In this document: positions 48,394 through 59,700 of the stretch, piece after piece
Layout: each line of letters opens with the position of its first letter
Position numbering within the stretch: position 1 is the first letter of the stretch
NCBI RefSeq assembly: GCF_950023065.1
Contig: NC_088681.1
Coordinates: forward strand, 34,010,836-34,074,835
Source: Planococcus citri
Taxonomy: Eukaryota; Arthropoda; Insecta; Hemiptera; Pseudococcidae
Length of the DNA stretch: 64,000 bases
Direction of reading: 5' to 3'
Notes under the pieces: generated by a model
Seen by the model: the letters and a program-made list of their open reading frames with translations, nothing else
Databases searched by the model: none
What the model was told of the DNA's origin: nothing
Translations under genes and position numbers: made by a program

Positions 48394-49247
48394 TATTCAA
48401 GAATAACGCAAAAAATACACTTTCAAGGTTAGTCAATATAAAATAAGTATGAGTTTATTTTATAATGGATAAAAGCTCTGGCTGATATCTTACAACTCGC
48501 GTTACTAACTGAATCGGTCAGTACGGAAACGTAACAAGTCACATTTTTGAAAAAAATTTTTTTTGCGGAAATGGGGGTTTCAAAGTACGGCGGATCGACT
48601 GGTGATGTCAGATTTCCGCAAAACTGCAGGGAAAGTGGTATTTGGGCGCAGAAAAAGGGCGGATCCGCATTTATGACTTTTTTGTAAAATGTTTTAAATT
48701 CCTTGAAAAATAACTAACATTTTTGAGAAGACCATTTTTTGAAATTTAAGTTAATCTCTGAACTGAAAAATGATGAAAAAATTAACAACTTCGGCAAAAA
48801 GTCTTACAACTCAAGGGGTTTTTGGTCAATTTAAACGAGATAGCAGTCTAAATGATGTACATACTTAGATGTAGAATCAAGCCCCATTCGTGCCCGAGAA
48901 ATTTCAAAAGAAATTTTGTCGATTGAGTGCAGAAAGGGTCTAAGTCCCATTTGTTTAGGCAGCAACAGCACCGGCGCACGTGAATATTTTTTTTTGGAAA
49001 CTGCGCTAAAAGTTGTGTCTTGGGGTCCTCTTTCAATGACCTTAAGCATGTTTACTAAAATTTTTTGATTTTTGAATGAATCAGTTTTTTGTTATTCCTG
49101 AAAAACGCAAAAATGGACTTATCCCCTTTCTGTACTGACCGATTCAACTATAGAATAATCATAATAATAATGATAAGTGTAAGCTTATTAATTATTAATT
49201 AGCGATGAAGTAATATTATGTTAATGGAAATCGAAGCAATTACTTAC

Positions 49248-49388
49248 TAATGACACTGTATGCTTTTTCTGCCTCTTTCACGGGTGTCCCCAATAATAGA
49301 CAACGTTGACAGAAATGTAATACACGAAGTACCTTTTCGACGAGACATATTCTCCAATGGCCGGCAGGATCGGAGAATATGCAATGTA
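49248..49388 (-). CDS. candidate internal exon, unidentified
   Basis: On the minus strand an acceptor (TAATTATCACAG) is followed by 141 nt and a consensus donor (ATTA/GTAAGTAATT). In the frame entering with one borrowed base it reads HCIFSDPAGHWRICLVEKV, then VLHFCQRCLLLGTPVKEAE, with no stop. The other two frames are also open for most of their length, ending at TGA or TAG near the 3' part, so the frame is not secure. I recognise no family. If real, it belongs to a gene on the strand opposite RasGRF. It could equally be a chance CG-rich island or an untranslated RNA exon. Confidence 0.28.
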
Positions 49389-52300
49389 CTGTGATAATTA
49401 GACATAATTAGAATAAAATCACGTTGTCAGCACAAATTATCCACCTAACAAAGTGGGCTAAGACAGGAAACAGGGGCGGAGTTGACAGAGAACCAGCCAT
49501 CGCGAATCGCTGAAACTAAGTGAAGTTGCTGGTTAGAGATCCGATGCAGGAGCCTTAACATACTTCCAGTACATAGGGATACATTAATTTAACCATCTCT
49601 AAGGTGATGAAGGCATATTTCCTCATATCAACTTACTTACCTACTTTCCGAGGGAGAACCTCAAAATATTGAGAAAATTAAAAAATGTATACGAGTAAGT
49701 ACCAAGTAGAAGTAATCACTACCTACAAATTTTCAGCTGAATAGTCGGATTTTTTTTGCAGAATAAGCACAGAAATTCCCATTTTAAAAAATTGGTAAAT
49801 TCATGAGATCAGGAATTTTGCGATTAGATTCCTGGAATTTTCACCACGGGCATTCCTTTAGGGTTCTCTGGCTTGAAGGGGAAAATATGATCCAACATTA
49901 TACATATGAGCATTGAGCTCAAATAACTGTAAGGTTCCTTGGTTACCTAACAGTCTTCGTTAAGCACAAATGTTAATTTGTTTTCTTTTATTTTTGTCAA
50001 CATCAAAAGTACACATAGCTACGACATTCGATGACGAAAAATTACGCGTGAATTCTCGACGAATTCAATTCGTAAATTAGTAATTTAACGACGGCGACCT
50101 TATACGACAACAGAACGGAATAGGTATTATTTTAGAAAATATCCGAACCACATAAATCGATTAGAAAAGCACCAACTGTTCGAGCGAATTGATTTAAAAT
50201 TCGGCGCATTTTTTTTTATTTTTTCTTTTTATAGTAAATAAGACGTTAATTCGAGCGAATTAAGAGGCTATAATTTCGATGAAAGAAAACTTTTCGAAAC
50301 AAACTCAGACAGCCGAAACAAGATGAGATGTAGGTTTTTTGCTCCACGAAGTATTATATTCACGAGAATAAATCGACGATGAGAAAAATGTAATAAATTA
50401 CGTTTTAAATACTGTGGCGCGAATAAATCTGCATATTCGCGGTGACCGTTATTAAATTAATTTAGATTTCGGATCATGAAACCGTCGTCGCTATAGTTTG
50501 AAAAGATGAGAAAAGAGATCAATATATGCTAAAGTTATTTTCTTTACGTTGAACGGCGTATATTATTCGGCTCGCGTATGAAACAGTTAAAATGCGGAGA
50601 ATTATTTTTCATAAAAACGTCGAAAATACTTATAGCTCGTGCCAGGGTATAGCGTGAAGAAGAAAAAAAAACGTCTCGAAAGAGAGAGAGAAACGACATA
50701 CGAATATTTTCTATACAGAAGCGCCAAAATGGTATATTTTTGGTATAGAATTTGAAATTCTAATACATAAGTTGGTTTCTCTCAGTATAACGTTTTCTAG
50801 AAAAAGGCGACACAAGAAGCAGTCAACAATACACAACTTTTTCGATATATCGAAATTTCACTCCGTAGCAATCATTCCGGTCAACAGAAGCAAATCGAAC
50901 GAAAAATTGAGTCGTCCAAAGCAGCGTATCGCAGATAGAATAGAAGCCAGAATGCACGAGTAAAATATGTAATTTGAGTCTACAGCTATATACAATCTAC
51001 CGCAAAATCGGCTCGAAGAATAAAATATCAAATGAAAGCAATTCTCCCTCGGCGCGAAAATAATACGGCCGAATAAATTACTACAAAAACCAGGCGTTCG
51101 CGTTCGTTTTAATCTTGGTCATTTGTAGCTTTATCTAATATCATCCCGTACCCAGAATTAATAAAAGGATAATAACCTGGAAATTTCGCTAAGAACGAAA
51201 AGAAAAGAAAGATTCTCTCTAGAGAATCGTTGCTTCTTCGTAAGAACGCGCAACAGGTTCGCTTTTCTTGTGTCTTGTCCAAGAGGAAAGACAACATTGG
51301 AAATTTTTATCAAACTGCAAATACTTAAAAAAAATACTCGTACCATTCGCATTTTATACCTACTTTAAAGATCACTATTTGTTCTACGGTTTCTAACTAA
51401 GCACATCTTGGCACATGTAAAAAGTAAAAATAACCAACTATAAAATTCTTCTCCTAGAAAAAAAAAAGGAATGAAAAGAAGAAAAGACTGTCGTTGTATC
51501 GATACATTGGTCACACATAGAAAAAAAAAGGATATAAAGAAAGCTAACGAGCTAGAGCAGCAACCAAGTTAAATTAAGTTACACGGTGTGATATTTACAA
51601 AGAAAATAAAAATCTTTTTCAGGGTTTCTTTAGTTTGCCAAATTTCTAGCTTCTCGTTTTCAACGTGGCAACTTTTCGTTAATTGATGAAGGTATAAAAT
51701 TTCCATGTTACACTCGAGAAAGGAAAGTCTTATATAAAACCGTGACTTTTATTCGATTTACTAAATTACAGCAAAACATTATCCTCTATATACTTACTAT
51801 AACGATGGCGGAAGAAAAAAAAAACAAGCGAGGTTTTTAAAACAAAACATACCATCGCGTTGGCAAATTAGGGATTAAGAAGGATACAGGCAAAATATTA
51901 CTGCCGAAAACTATTAGGTATAAAATAAAAACTCCAAGTAGGTATATATAGGTAAAAATGGGTTATAAGAAAAACACACCTTGCGAGAGGTAAAATACCT
52001 TCTTAAATAATTAATCATCTTGTCCTACGTGAGTTTCAAAACATTAAGTGACCTAGTTAGAGAGAAATGGCAAGAGAAAGAGAGATACGGAAAGTGAGAT
52101 TTAATCACTGTACGTCGAGTATATCGTCCGAATACCTTCTTTACCTACCTTATGCCGAGAAAATTGACGTGTTTTTTTTCACGAATACGAATGACCTGGC
52201 TAACTTACAGGTCTCATTCTCTTCAAATGACAAAGTTACTTATACTCGTACTTACCCGAGTTGTGTATACAAATAAATGTCTCCCGATGGTCGCCAATAA

Positions 52301-55244
52301 TTCATCAAACCACGGTAAATTATTGTTTTCGAAAAATTCGACGTTGTAGTATATCGAAGATGTATGGTTACAAATTGCTGAGATTTGTGGAAAACCAAAG
52401 GAAAACTAGCAGCGTCTCGTTTACTACGCAACAAATAGTATAACAAGCTTGTAGAACCTCCCATTCGACAAATTACACACTGAAATTTTTCAAACCTAGA
52501 TGATCGTGTGAGAGAATTTTGTACACCTTTGACCTTTGTAATGATGCTGTTCTGATCTGGATGGCTCGTTCGATTCTGAAACGAACATTTTCGTCATTTT
52601 ATGCGCTAAAGCGAAAGGAGGCTAAACGCATTTTAAATTTGGTGCCAGTGAAGATCGCTGAAATTGCCTTGGGTCGATTTAGTGATGGATATGCAGTCCT
52701 AGATAGAGTAAGCTAAAGCTAGAGGGACAAAATTATACTTTGAAATTTCAAAAATCAGAAGCAAACGTGGATACGTCAACTTCTCATTTGAGAAAATTTC
52801 GTTTTGAAAATTTTTTTGGAAGAAACTTGTGTGATGATACGAAATTATCAATCGGGAGGGCGGAGGACTATTTCATGGAGGAAAATTTACGAAAAAATTC
52901 TGTTTTTAAACAACTCACTTTCGACCTCAATTTTTAAAAAAATACCTACTTGCTTCTGAGGAGGGAACTGGGGTGAAAAATTTTCAAGAGACCTTCATTT
53001 TTTCGCCCCAGGCTCACATTGGCACTCGGCGGCACTGTCCAGCGATTCTAGGTGGTTACCACGAGATTCCAGAAGTACCAGTTCAAAAATGAATTTTTCA
53101 CCAATTAGTCAAATTCAAGAACATGTGAAAAACTGTAAATTCAAATTTTCCAATAAAATATATTTATGATCTGTAGTTTTTCAACGCTATATTTTGTGGG
53201 CTATTTTTTCAAAACAATGGCTGAAAATCCTGAAATGTTCGATTGAAGAGCCCCAAATTCTTTTGAATTTTCTAAATTATCTTTTTTCCAGTTCATATCC
53301 CAACTACCGACGCGACGCATTTTGAGGTGCACTTTTGATATGAGCAAAACAATTATATTTTTTCTCATTTTTTGATTTTTTTTTTTGAAAAATTTGTGTT
53401 TCCAAAAAAAAATTTTTTTCGTACTCATGTTAAAATTGGATTTTCGGACGTGATTGCAATTCAAATTCGACTAGAAATCAGGTCAAGTATTCACCAATAA
53501 AGTTTTTCATCAGCTTATGCAATTTTTGGACAGTTTTGCAAAATTTTAAACCTAACCGCACAGGACCCTAAATTTTCCATTTAGGGTGTTAAAATTCTGT
53601 CCTTACTGAGTAAAATGTTGAATTCCAGGAGAAAAATGAGAATTTTCATGGTCGGTGGAGGAGGGGGGGGGGAGAAAATGTAATTTTGAAAGTGTATCTA
53701 ACTACTCCTTTCAATTCGACTAGTTTGGAACAAAAAATTATCAAAAAGATGAAAATTTGCTGTAACAGCAATTTTTCAAAATTATTTGAATTTTCGTAAG
53801 TTCGATAAACATCTAAAAATGAACTTGACCTTGATATAGGGGGGACTAGCTGAACTACTGTGGTATAGTGGAGACAAGAGTGACTACTATGGGGGTTAAA
53901 TTTAGAAATATTCCTTAGGCGGGGAATATTTGCCAATACCTGGATAGCTCAGACGGGCGTAGTTTGACTAATCTGCCCTATACATTATTATGTGTAAACA
54001 CATGTAATAAATACGAATCTAATTTACTTATGACCTGTATTTACACTTTTATACATAAATTCATCGAATACTCCAATAGTTAATAATTTTGACAGAGAGT
54101 AAGAAACCGGATGAATTTAAACAAGAGAATGACCTTCACATATATACGAGATGTGGGTCATTATAAATGAAACAATAATCCTAATTATAAAATTTTACCC
54201 TATGAGACATGACAAATAGGATAGGAGAAATTACACACATGAAAATATATACACGAGAATAATCACATAAAGTTTACGCGAAAAGCACATGATTTTGGTC
54301 ACCATAGGGTTCGACACCTTGGTCTACACCTCTATGGGAAAAAAGGCTTAATAATAAACGAAGTAGGTGCAAGCACCACTTACTTGGACTGTACACGTTT
54401 TCCATCTCTTCTAAAGCCAACCTAATACTTAATGGCATCGATGGAACTTAACTAAAAGAGGCGCTTGTATCACTTTGCGTAATGAGGATATGCCCGGGTG
54501 CATTCCTCAATCACCAAACAGGTACACTTGTTATTAATCGATGGAAGATCGATTAATCTATTTTTATTAAAAGAAATTAACCATGCGCGAGATGGCGTTA
54601 AACGAAAAAGAGCCATACCATGGCCTCCCCTAATTGGGGGCTCGTCCATGGTATTATTGTGTTAGCACTGACTTAAGAACCGACTATCGCGAATATCCGA
54701 ACCCAAGAAAGAACTGAGCTTTGTTCACGAAAATCAGTATTATAAAAGGAGCGTAAGATGGTCAATTTCCCACCCCCAAAAGTGGTGGACCAATCACGCA
54801 CTTGCTAAGTACATTTACTTACACATAAATTGTAGAATTTATGTGACTTTCCTTATTTATGCCCAAAATCCCTATCTCGGGCTATAAATGTCAAAGGCGC
54901 CGCGAACCCTTTAATAGAAGGGTGCGCAGCCCTATATGCGCGAGTACATCGCAACCGTATATGTACTTAGCCTATTTCTAAAGTATTTCAGACGTTACCA
55001 ATATTTTCAATATAAGGGGTTCATAATGTAAGCACTACCTTTGGCAGTGGGGGCAATCCGCCCCCTCACAACCTAGCCTTTAAATTTTTGGTTGTGAGGG
55101 TTTTGAGATCTGCTGTTTTGATCTAACTTAGTTTTATGGATTTTTTCATTCAAAGTTTATTAGATCGAGTGGTTCCCTTTGTTAGTAGTAGTTTTCCAAA
55201 CTATAATTAGGTGTGAAAAAATTCGTCATTGTGTTCAATTGTTT
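49389..55244. other. intergenic or intronic DNA, no gene supported
   Basis: The segment 50,000-52,700 is complex, unique sequence without a convincing exon. The segment 53,880-55,080 is CG-richer, contains TATAAAAGG at about 54,752, paired motifs and a CA-rich leader, and resembles an LTR or regulatory region without proof. Poly-G and poly-A runs are scattered. Confidence 0.4.
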
Positions 55245-55344
55245 TTTCTTTATAATTTTGATTGAAAATAAAAAAAATACTTTGTGTACAATTTTTCCAA
55301 TTTTTTTTGAAAATTTTCCTGTAAAAAATTCGACTTTGTTAATT

Positions 55345-56645
55345 AGGGTATCCATTCTTCTGGAAAGCCGGGAAAAGTAAGGAAATTTAGTCGGTCTAAA
55401 AATATCAGAGAATTTTGTAATTTTCACAAAAAATCCCTGGAATTTTGAAAAAACAATCAATTTTCTTTTCTTTTTCAATATCAAGATGGAATTTTCGTTT
55501 AAAAAATTGAGTTTTAAATCCAAAAATAAAATTATCACAAAAAAAATCGTTTTTATGCCTCTCGAAGTAAAAATTTTCAAAAGCTTTCGCCCTCGCTTGG
55601 GCATGTTCTGTTTTTTTTTTCAAAATCAACTTCGTTTAAAAAAACATTCAATTCTAAAATTTTAAAAACCAAAAAATAAACTCGTTTTTTGGCATCTTGA
55701 AGTAAACATTTTCAAAATCTCACTACTCCGTCAGTTTGAAAAGAAACTTATGAAAAAAAATTATCCCACCTCCCCCCTCACAACCTCTTTAAATTGAAGT
55801 ATGCGGGGCGTCTCAAAATTAAGTTTCGTCATTTTTTTCTCCGGAACTACTGGTCCAAACTGGATGAAATTTTGGGGATATTTAAGTTTTGAGTTGCTGG
55901 TTACACTGTAATTTTTTCAAGTCCGTATGTTGGAGTGATCGCGTGCAATTGGTTCTCAAACATGGAGGTACACTTTTAAACCCATGTTGGCTCAAAGTAC
56001 CCTTACGAGATACGTTATCCAACGTCTACCGGAAAAATTTGGTTCAAATTCACGTGGAAATGTGTCTAGTCTATAGACCTAACGTCGTGAATGTCCAAAT
56101 GGTGCGTTGATGAAAGAAATATTCCTCGAGCGCATCGCATATATCTTGAGTGTTGTCAAATGACATGAGATTGTCGTTGAGGCGGCCTTTTCACGACAAA
56201 TGACGAATTTTCTGAAGCGTAGGTTCAGTGTGACAATTCTTCCAATGATTTCCTCCATAAACGCATCATTTGGCCATTCACGATGTTAAGTCTACACATT
56301 AGACGCATTTCCTCGTGAATTTGAACCAAATTTTTGCTGGTAGACGTTGGATAACGTATCTCGTAAGGGTACTTTGAGCCAACATGGGTTTAAAAGCGTA
56401 CCTCCATGTTTGAGAACCAATTGCACGCGATCACTCCAACATACGGACTTGAAAAAATTACAGTGTAATTAGCAACTCAAAACTTAGATATCCCCAAAAT
56501 TTCATCCAGTTTGGTCCAGTAGTTCCGGAGAAAAAAAAATGACGAAACTTACTTTTGAGACGCCCCGTATAAAACATGGGACAAAATTATCTGGGAAATG
56601 TAGAAAAGTTAGGGAAAATGACTTTCCGAAAATAAAGGACACCCT
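55345..56645. mobile_element. middle layer: inserted element with AGGGTRTCC ends and 7-bp duplication
   Basis: It starts AGGGTATCC and ends GGACACCCT, short inverted ends. It is flanked by a perfect 7-bp direct repeat, GTTAATT (55,338-55,344 and 56,646-56,652). There is no transposase. Subterminal phrases (GGGAAAAGTAAGG on the left, AGTTAGGGAAAATG on the right) are loosely related. It is itself split by the fold-back at 55,804. Confidence 0.75.
55804..56567. mobile_element. inner layer: 764-bp fold-back with CGGGGCGTCTCAAAA ends
   Basis: The left end CGGGGCGTCTCAAAATTAAG pairs with CTTTTGAGACGCCCCG on the right, flanked by TA. The arms are about 310 bp and highly similar. Shared phrases are CTCCGGAACTACTGG against CCAGTAGTTCCGGAG, GGTTCTCAAACATGGAGGTA against its inverse, and GATACGTTATCCAACGTCTA against its inverse. 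The unpaired centre spans about 56,118-56,255. The ends and TA target suggest a mariner-type derivative made of two inverted 3' ends. A translated arm fragment (RDTLSNVYRKNLVQIH) is vaguely like a mariner transposase tail, which is a weak inference. Confidence 0.8.
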
Positions 56646-56770
56646 GTTAATTTTTTGTGTGCGCGGAGGGGGGGGGGTCGAGTGGACAGTTTTTTGAAAA
56701 TTTTGTTGAAAAAAGGTAGTGAAAAAGTAGTGATTTTTTCAAAAAAATTCTGTTAGATACCATGAAACAT

Positions 56771-59700
56771 TGTACTTGTATGTTTTAGGAAAAAATTTTG
56801 TTGCAGAGAAAATTGATTTTCAAAGTACATAGGTACGAGTATTTTAACATTTTTCGAAAAATACGTTAAATTGCACGAAAATAATCAGCTGCTGAAAAAC
56901 ATGTGAAATTTTGTATGTTTTGTTTTAGTGAAGGGGAGGGAGATTTTTGTTGTTTCAAGATACCTATCCTACTGTAGAAATAGTACATAGGTACATAATT
57001 ATTGTTCTGATGAAATTGATTCTAAGATGGTTGAAAAAAGTAAATTACCAAACACTGAAACATACCTACTGAATCATTCAGCGTCATTTTTTGAAACCTT
57101 CTCATCTCGGCGACAATTTTACGAAGCGCGGGAGTGCCCTCCCCCACATCCCGCAACATTCATCGTATATAAGAATCTAAACTTTTCTGCTTTTATTTTC
57201 GATCATTTCGGTTATTAGCCGGAGGCGTGACACGAACGTAATAAAATAGAGATATGGAAGCTGTTGGTTTTCGGTATTATCTCATTATGGAGCCATCTTT
57301 ACATGAGTTCTTTTCAAATTAAGGACCCAGCTTCGTGTATAACTTCGCTAAGAAGGGTTTTTTTCCTCCTATTCTGCCGCAATGAAGCGACGAGCTACAG
57401 GGTTTTATATTTTGTTAGGAGAAAATTATGAATAAATCTCATTTAGAAAGGAAAAAAATTAAGCTTCTTATTTCAACGTGAATGGCATAAAAAGTTACAA
57501 ACTCGGTTACAAAATAGGCCGACATAGCATAGAGAGTAGGCAACGATGCCTACATTTTTGTTCGTACATTTCAAATGGAATAAGACGAGAGTACCTACTA
57601 TGCGATGCGGTGAAAAGAAACGCGTTAAAAAAAAATTAAATTACAACACTCATCCGATGATTTCTATGGTTAAAATACGACGAATGTTCTCGCGTGGCAA
57701 CTTTTAATCTTATTAATCTCCCTAGCGACTGAAGTTCTGCGAACGTTTTTATTAAAAAAACAACATCCGATACCATTGTCGTATATTTTAAAAATGAAAT
57801 CCATTGTTAATCTTTAATCGATCCATAGTAGGTACTTTAGCAATTAAAAATCACGTAACATTTTACGTTACGATGGTACAAATATATACAGCAAAAATCG
57901 ATTCGTTTTAACCAATTTGTTTTTCAACTTTTTCCAAACAAAATGAATGCTTAATGATTTTTTTTTTATTCTCGTACGTATACCACATACTCGTAATTTC
58001 ACTTCATCGTTTGTTGCTGGAGTCGAATTTCATTCTAAATAATGGTTTTCACTCTGTGTGTGTATTCGATTCGTGTGCGCTAAATTTCGGTTTATCCTGC
58101 GGTTTCGTTTTCTTTCTTTTGCTCGAGTAAATGAAACTTGTGCTCGGAGAGCTTTTAGGTAACTTATACCTACAGCCGAAGTATGTATTAAAATGAGATT
58201 TGTTAGATTCGCCATATTAAACCGCAGCGTAGGTACCCGTCAAGTCTGCAAAATTTTAATAATTTTGTTATAAAGCGTTAAACTTATATAACACGGCGCG
58301 TTTGTGTGACAAGATAGCTTGGCTTTCGTACAATACCTACCTGTATAGTTATTATACGTCCCACTATCTAAAACGAATTTCACCTCAGCAACCATCATCA
58401 AACAAAAATATAGCAATAAGATTACCCTCCTCGTTTGTCTCCTCCACTCACCCCACACATACCTACACATACGATACGTAGACAATTTTCTCGCAGGATC
58501 TCGTATACGAGTAGGTATATACGTAAGAAAAACCTTCATCACTTACGCATCAATTTTTGTGCTGCTTTGGAACATTTGTACCTAAAAATCGACCCGTTAA
58601 TGTCGGTTGCGCATTTCAAAAAACGGATTTTTGTCAACGTTATGACATATGTAAGTGTAGCCAAGCGAATAAGCTTGCAAAAAATATATATATAAATGTA
58701 CTTATCGAAAATTGATTTGACGTTGTGAAATTACTGACTCGTTCTGCTAAATTCGAAACAACTCGCCTGGCTTGCGGGTTATCTCCTCAAATAACTGCAT
58801 GGTCCGGTCGTGGAAATAAAACTGAAAACGTTGAAGTACTTTTACCATCAACGAATTACGTCGTTCGTAAAAAATAATTAAGAGCGTAAAATTCCTCCAG
58901 GATTGCCGGTTTTACTCGCTGTAAACCGAAGATTTAACCTGTTCTTTCCTTTCGTGTATCGTGTTTTCTCAAAGCGACGCGACGTCTCATGGGAGCTGGA
59001 GTCATTTGAGAGCCGAATGGAAAAACTAACGAAATGATTCGAATGGAATGGAGGAAAGAAAAGTCACAAATTATATGACGATGGTATTTATGGCGAAATA
59101 AGCGAAGGATATTACGATCACAGAACCCAGATGATGACCAATGAAATTTAAAGACGAAAAAAATTGTATTCCAGTTGTTAAAGGTTCTTTTTGCGCTTTC
59201 AGTTTCCCAGTTGAATGAAATAGTAGGTAAATTATAGCCATGTAATTTGGTTTTCTGGTCACAGAGTATGAAGGGGAGACTTTACGAGATCTTTAGTTTT
59301 GATTTTTTGAGGTTGCATAACTCTTTGCAGATAGCACTTTTTGATTATTTGAATTTTTCACTAAAATGGTCAAAAAATCATTTTCGATGTGTTTGCGTAG
59401 AAATGGGCTCAAATATCAACATAACTCGTTATACAGGTCGAGAATTTTTAGCTACCTAAATTAATTTCTTCGCCTTCTGGAGAAATCGGAAATCGTGCTG
59501 AGGCTCCAGAATGTCTGGAAATAGTTGAATTCAGTTTTAGAAGTTGATATTTATTTCAGGACTAATTTTTATCATTCTTACTGTATGAACACATTTTTTT
59601 CAAAAAGCATAAATCGCCGAAAACAGTCAATTTTGGATTTTCAAAAATTAGTAAAAAATCGAAAAATCAATTTGAGCAGCTGAAATTGAAATTTTGGTTT

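Larger units (their letters stand above)
55245..56770. mobile_element. outermost layer of a three-layer transposon nest
   Basis: The outer repeat is the dispersed family also seen at 8,685 and 10,010. It runs from about 55,245 to 55,344, is interrupted at ACTTTGTTAATT, and resumes at 56,646 with TTTTTTGTGTG, a G run and GTCGAGTGGACAG, ending near ATTCTGTTAGATACCATG (about 56,763). The uninterrupted copies read ACTTTGTTAATTTTTT, which is exactly what remains once the insert and one duplicated GTTAATT are removed. Confidence 0.75.

Noticed and set aside
54300..54330. TTCGACACC sequence reminiscent of a tRNA T-loop
   Set aside because: No cloverleaf could be drawn around it; no tRNA was found anywhere in the window.
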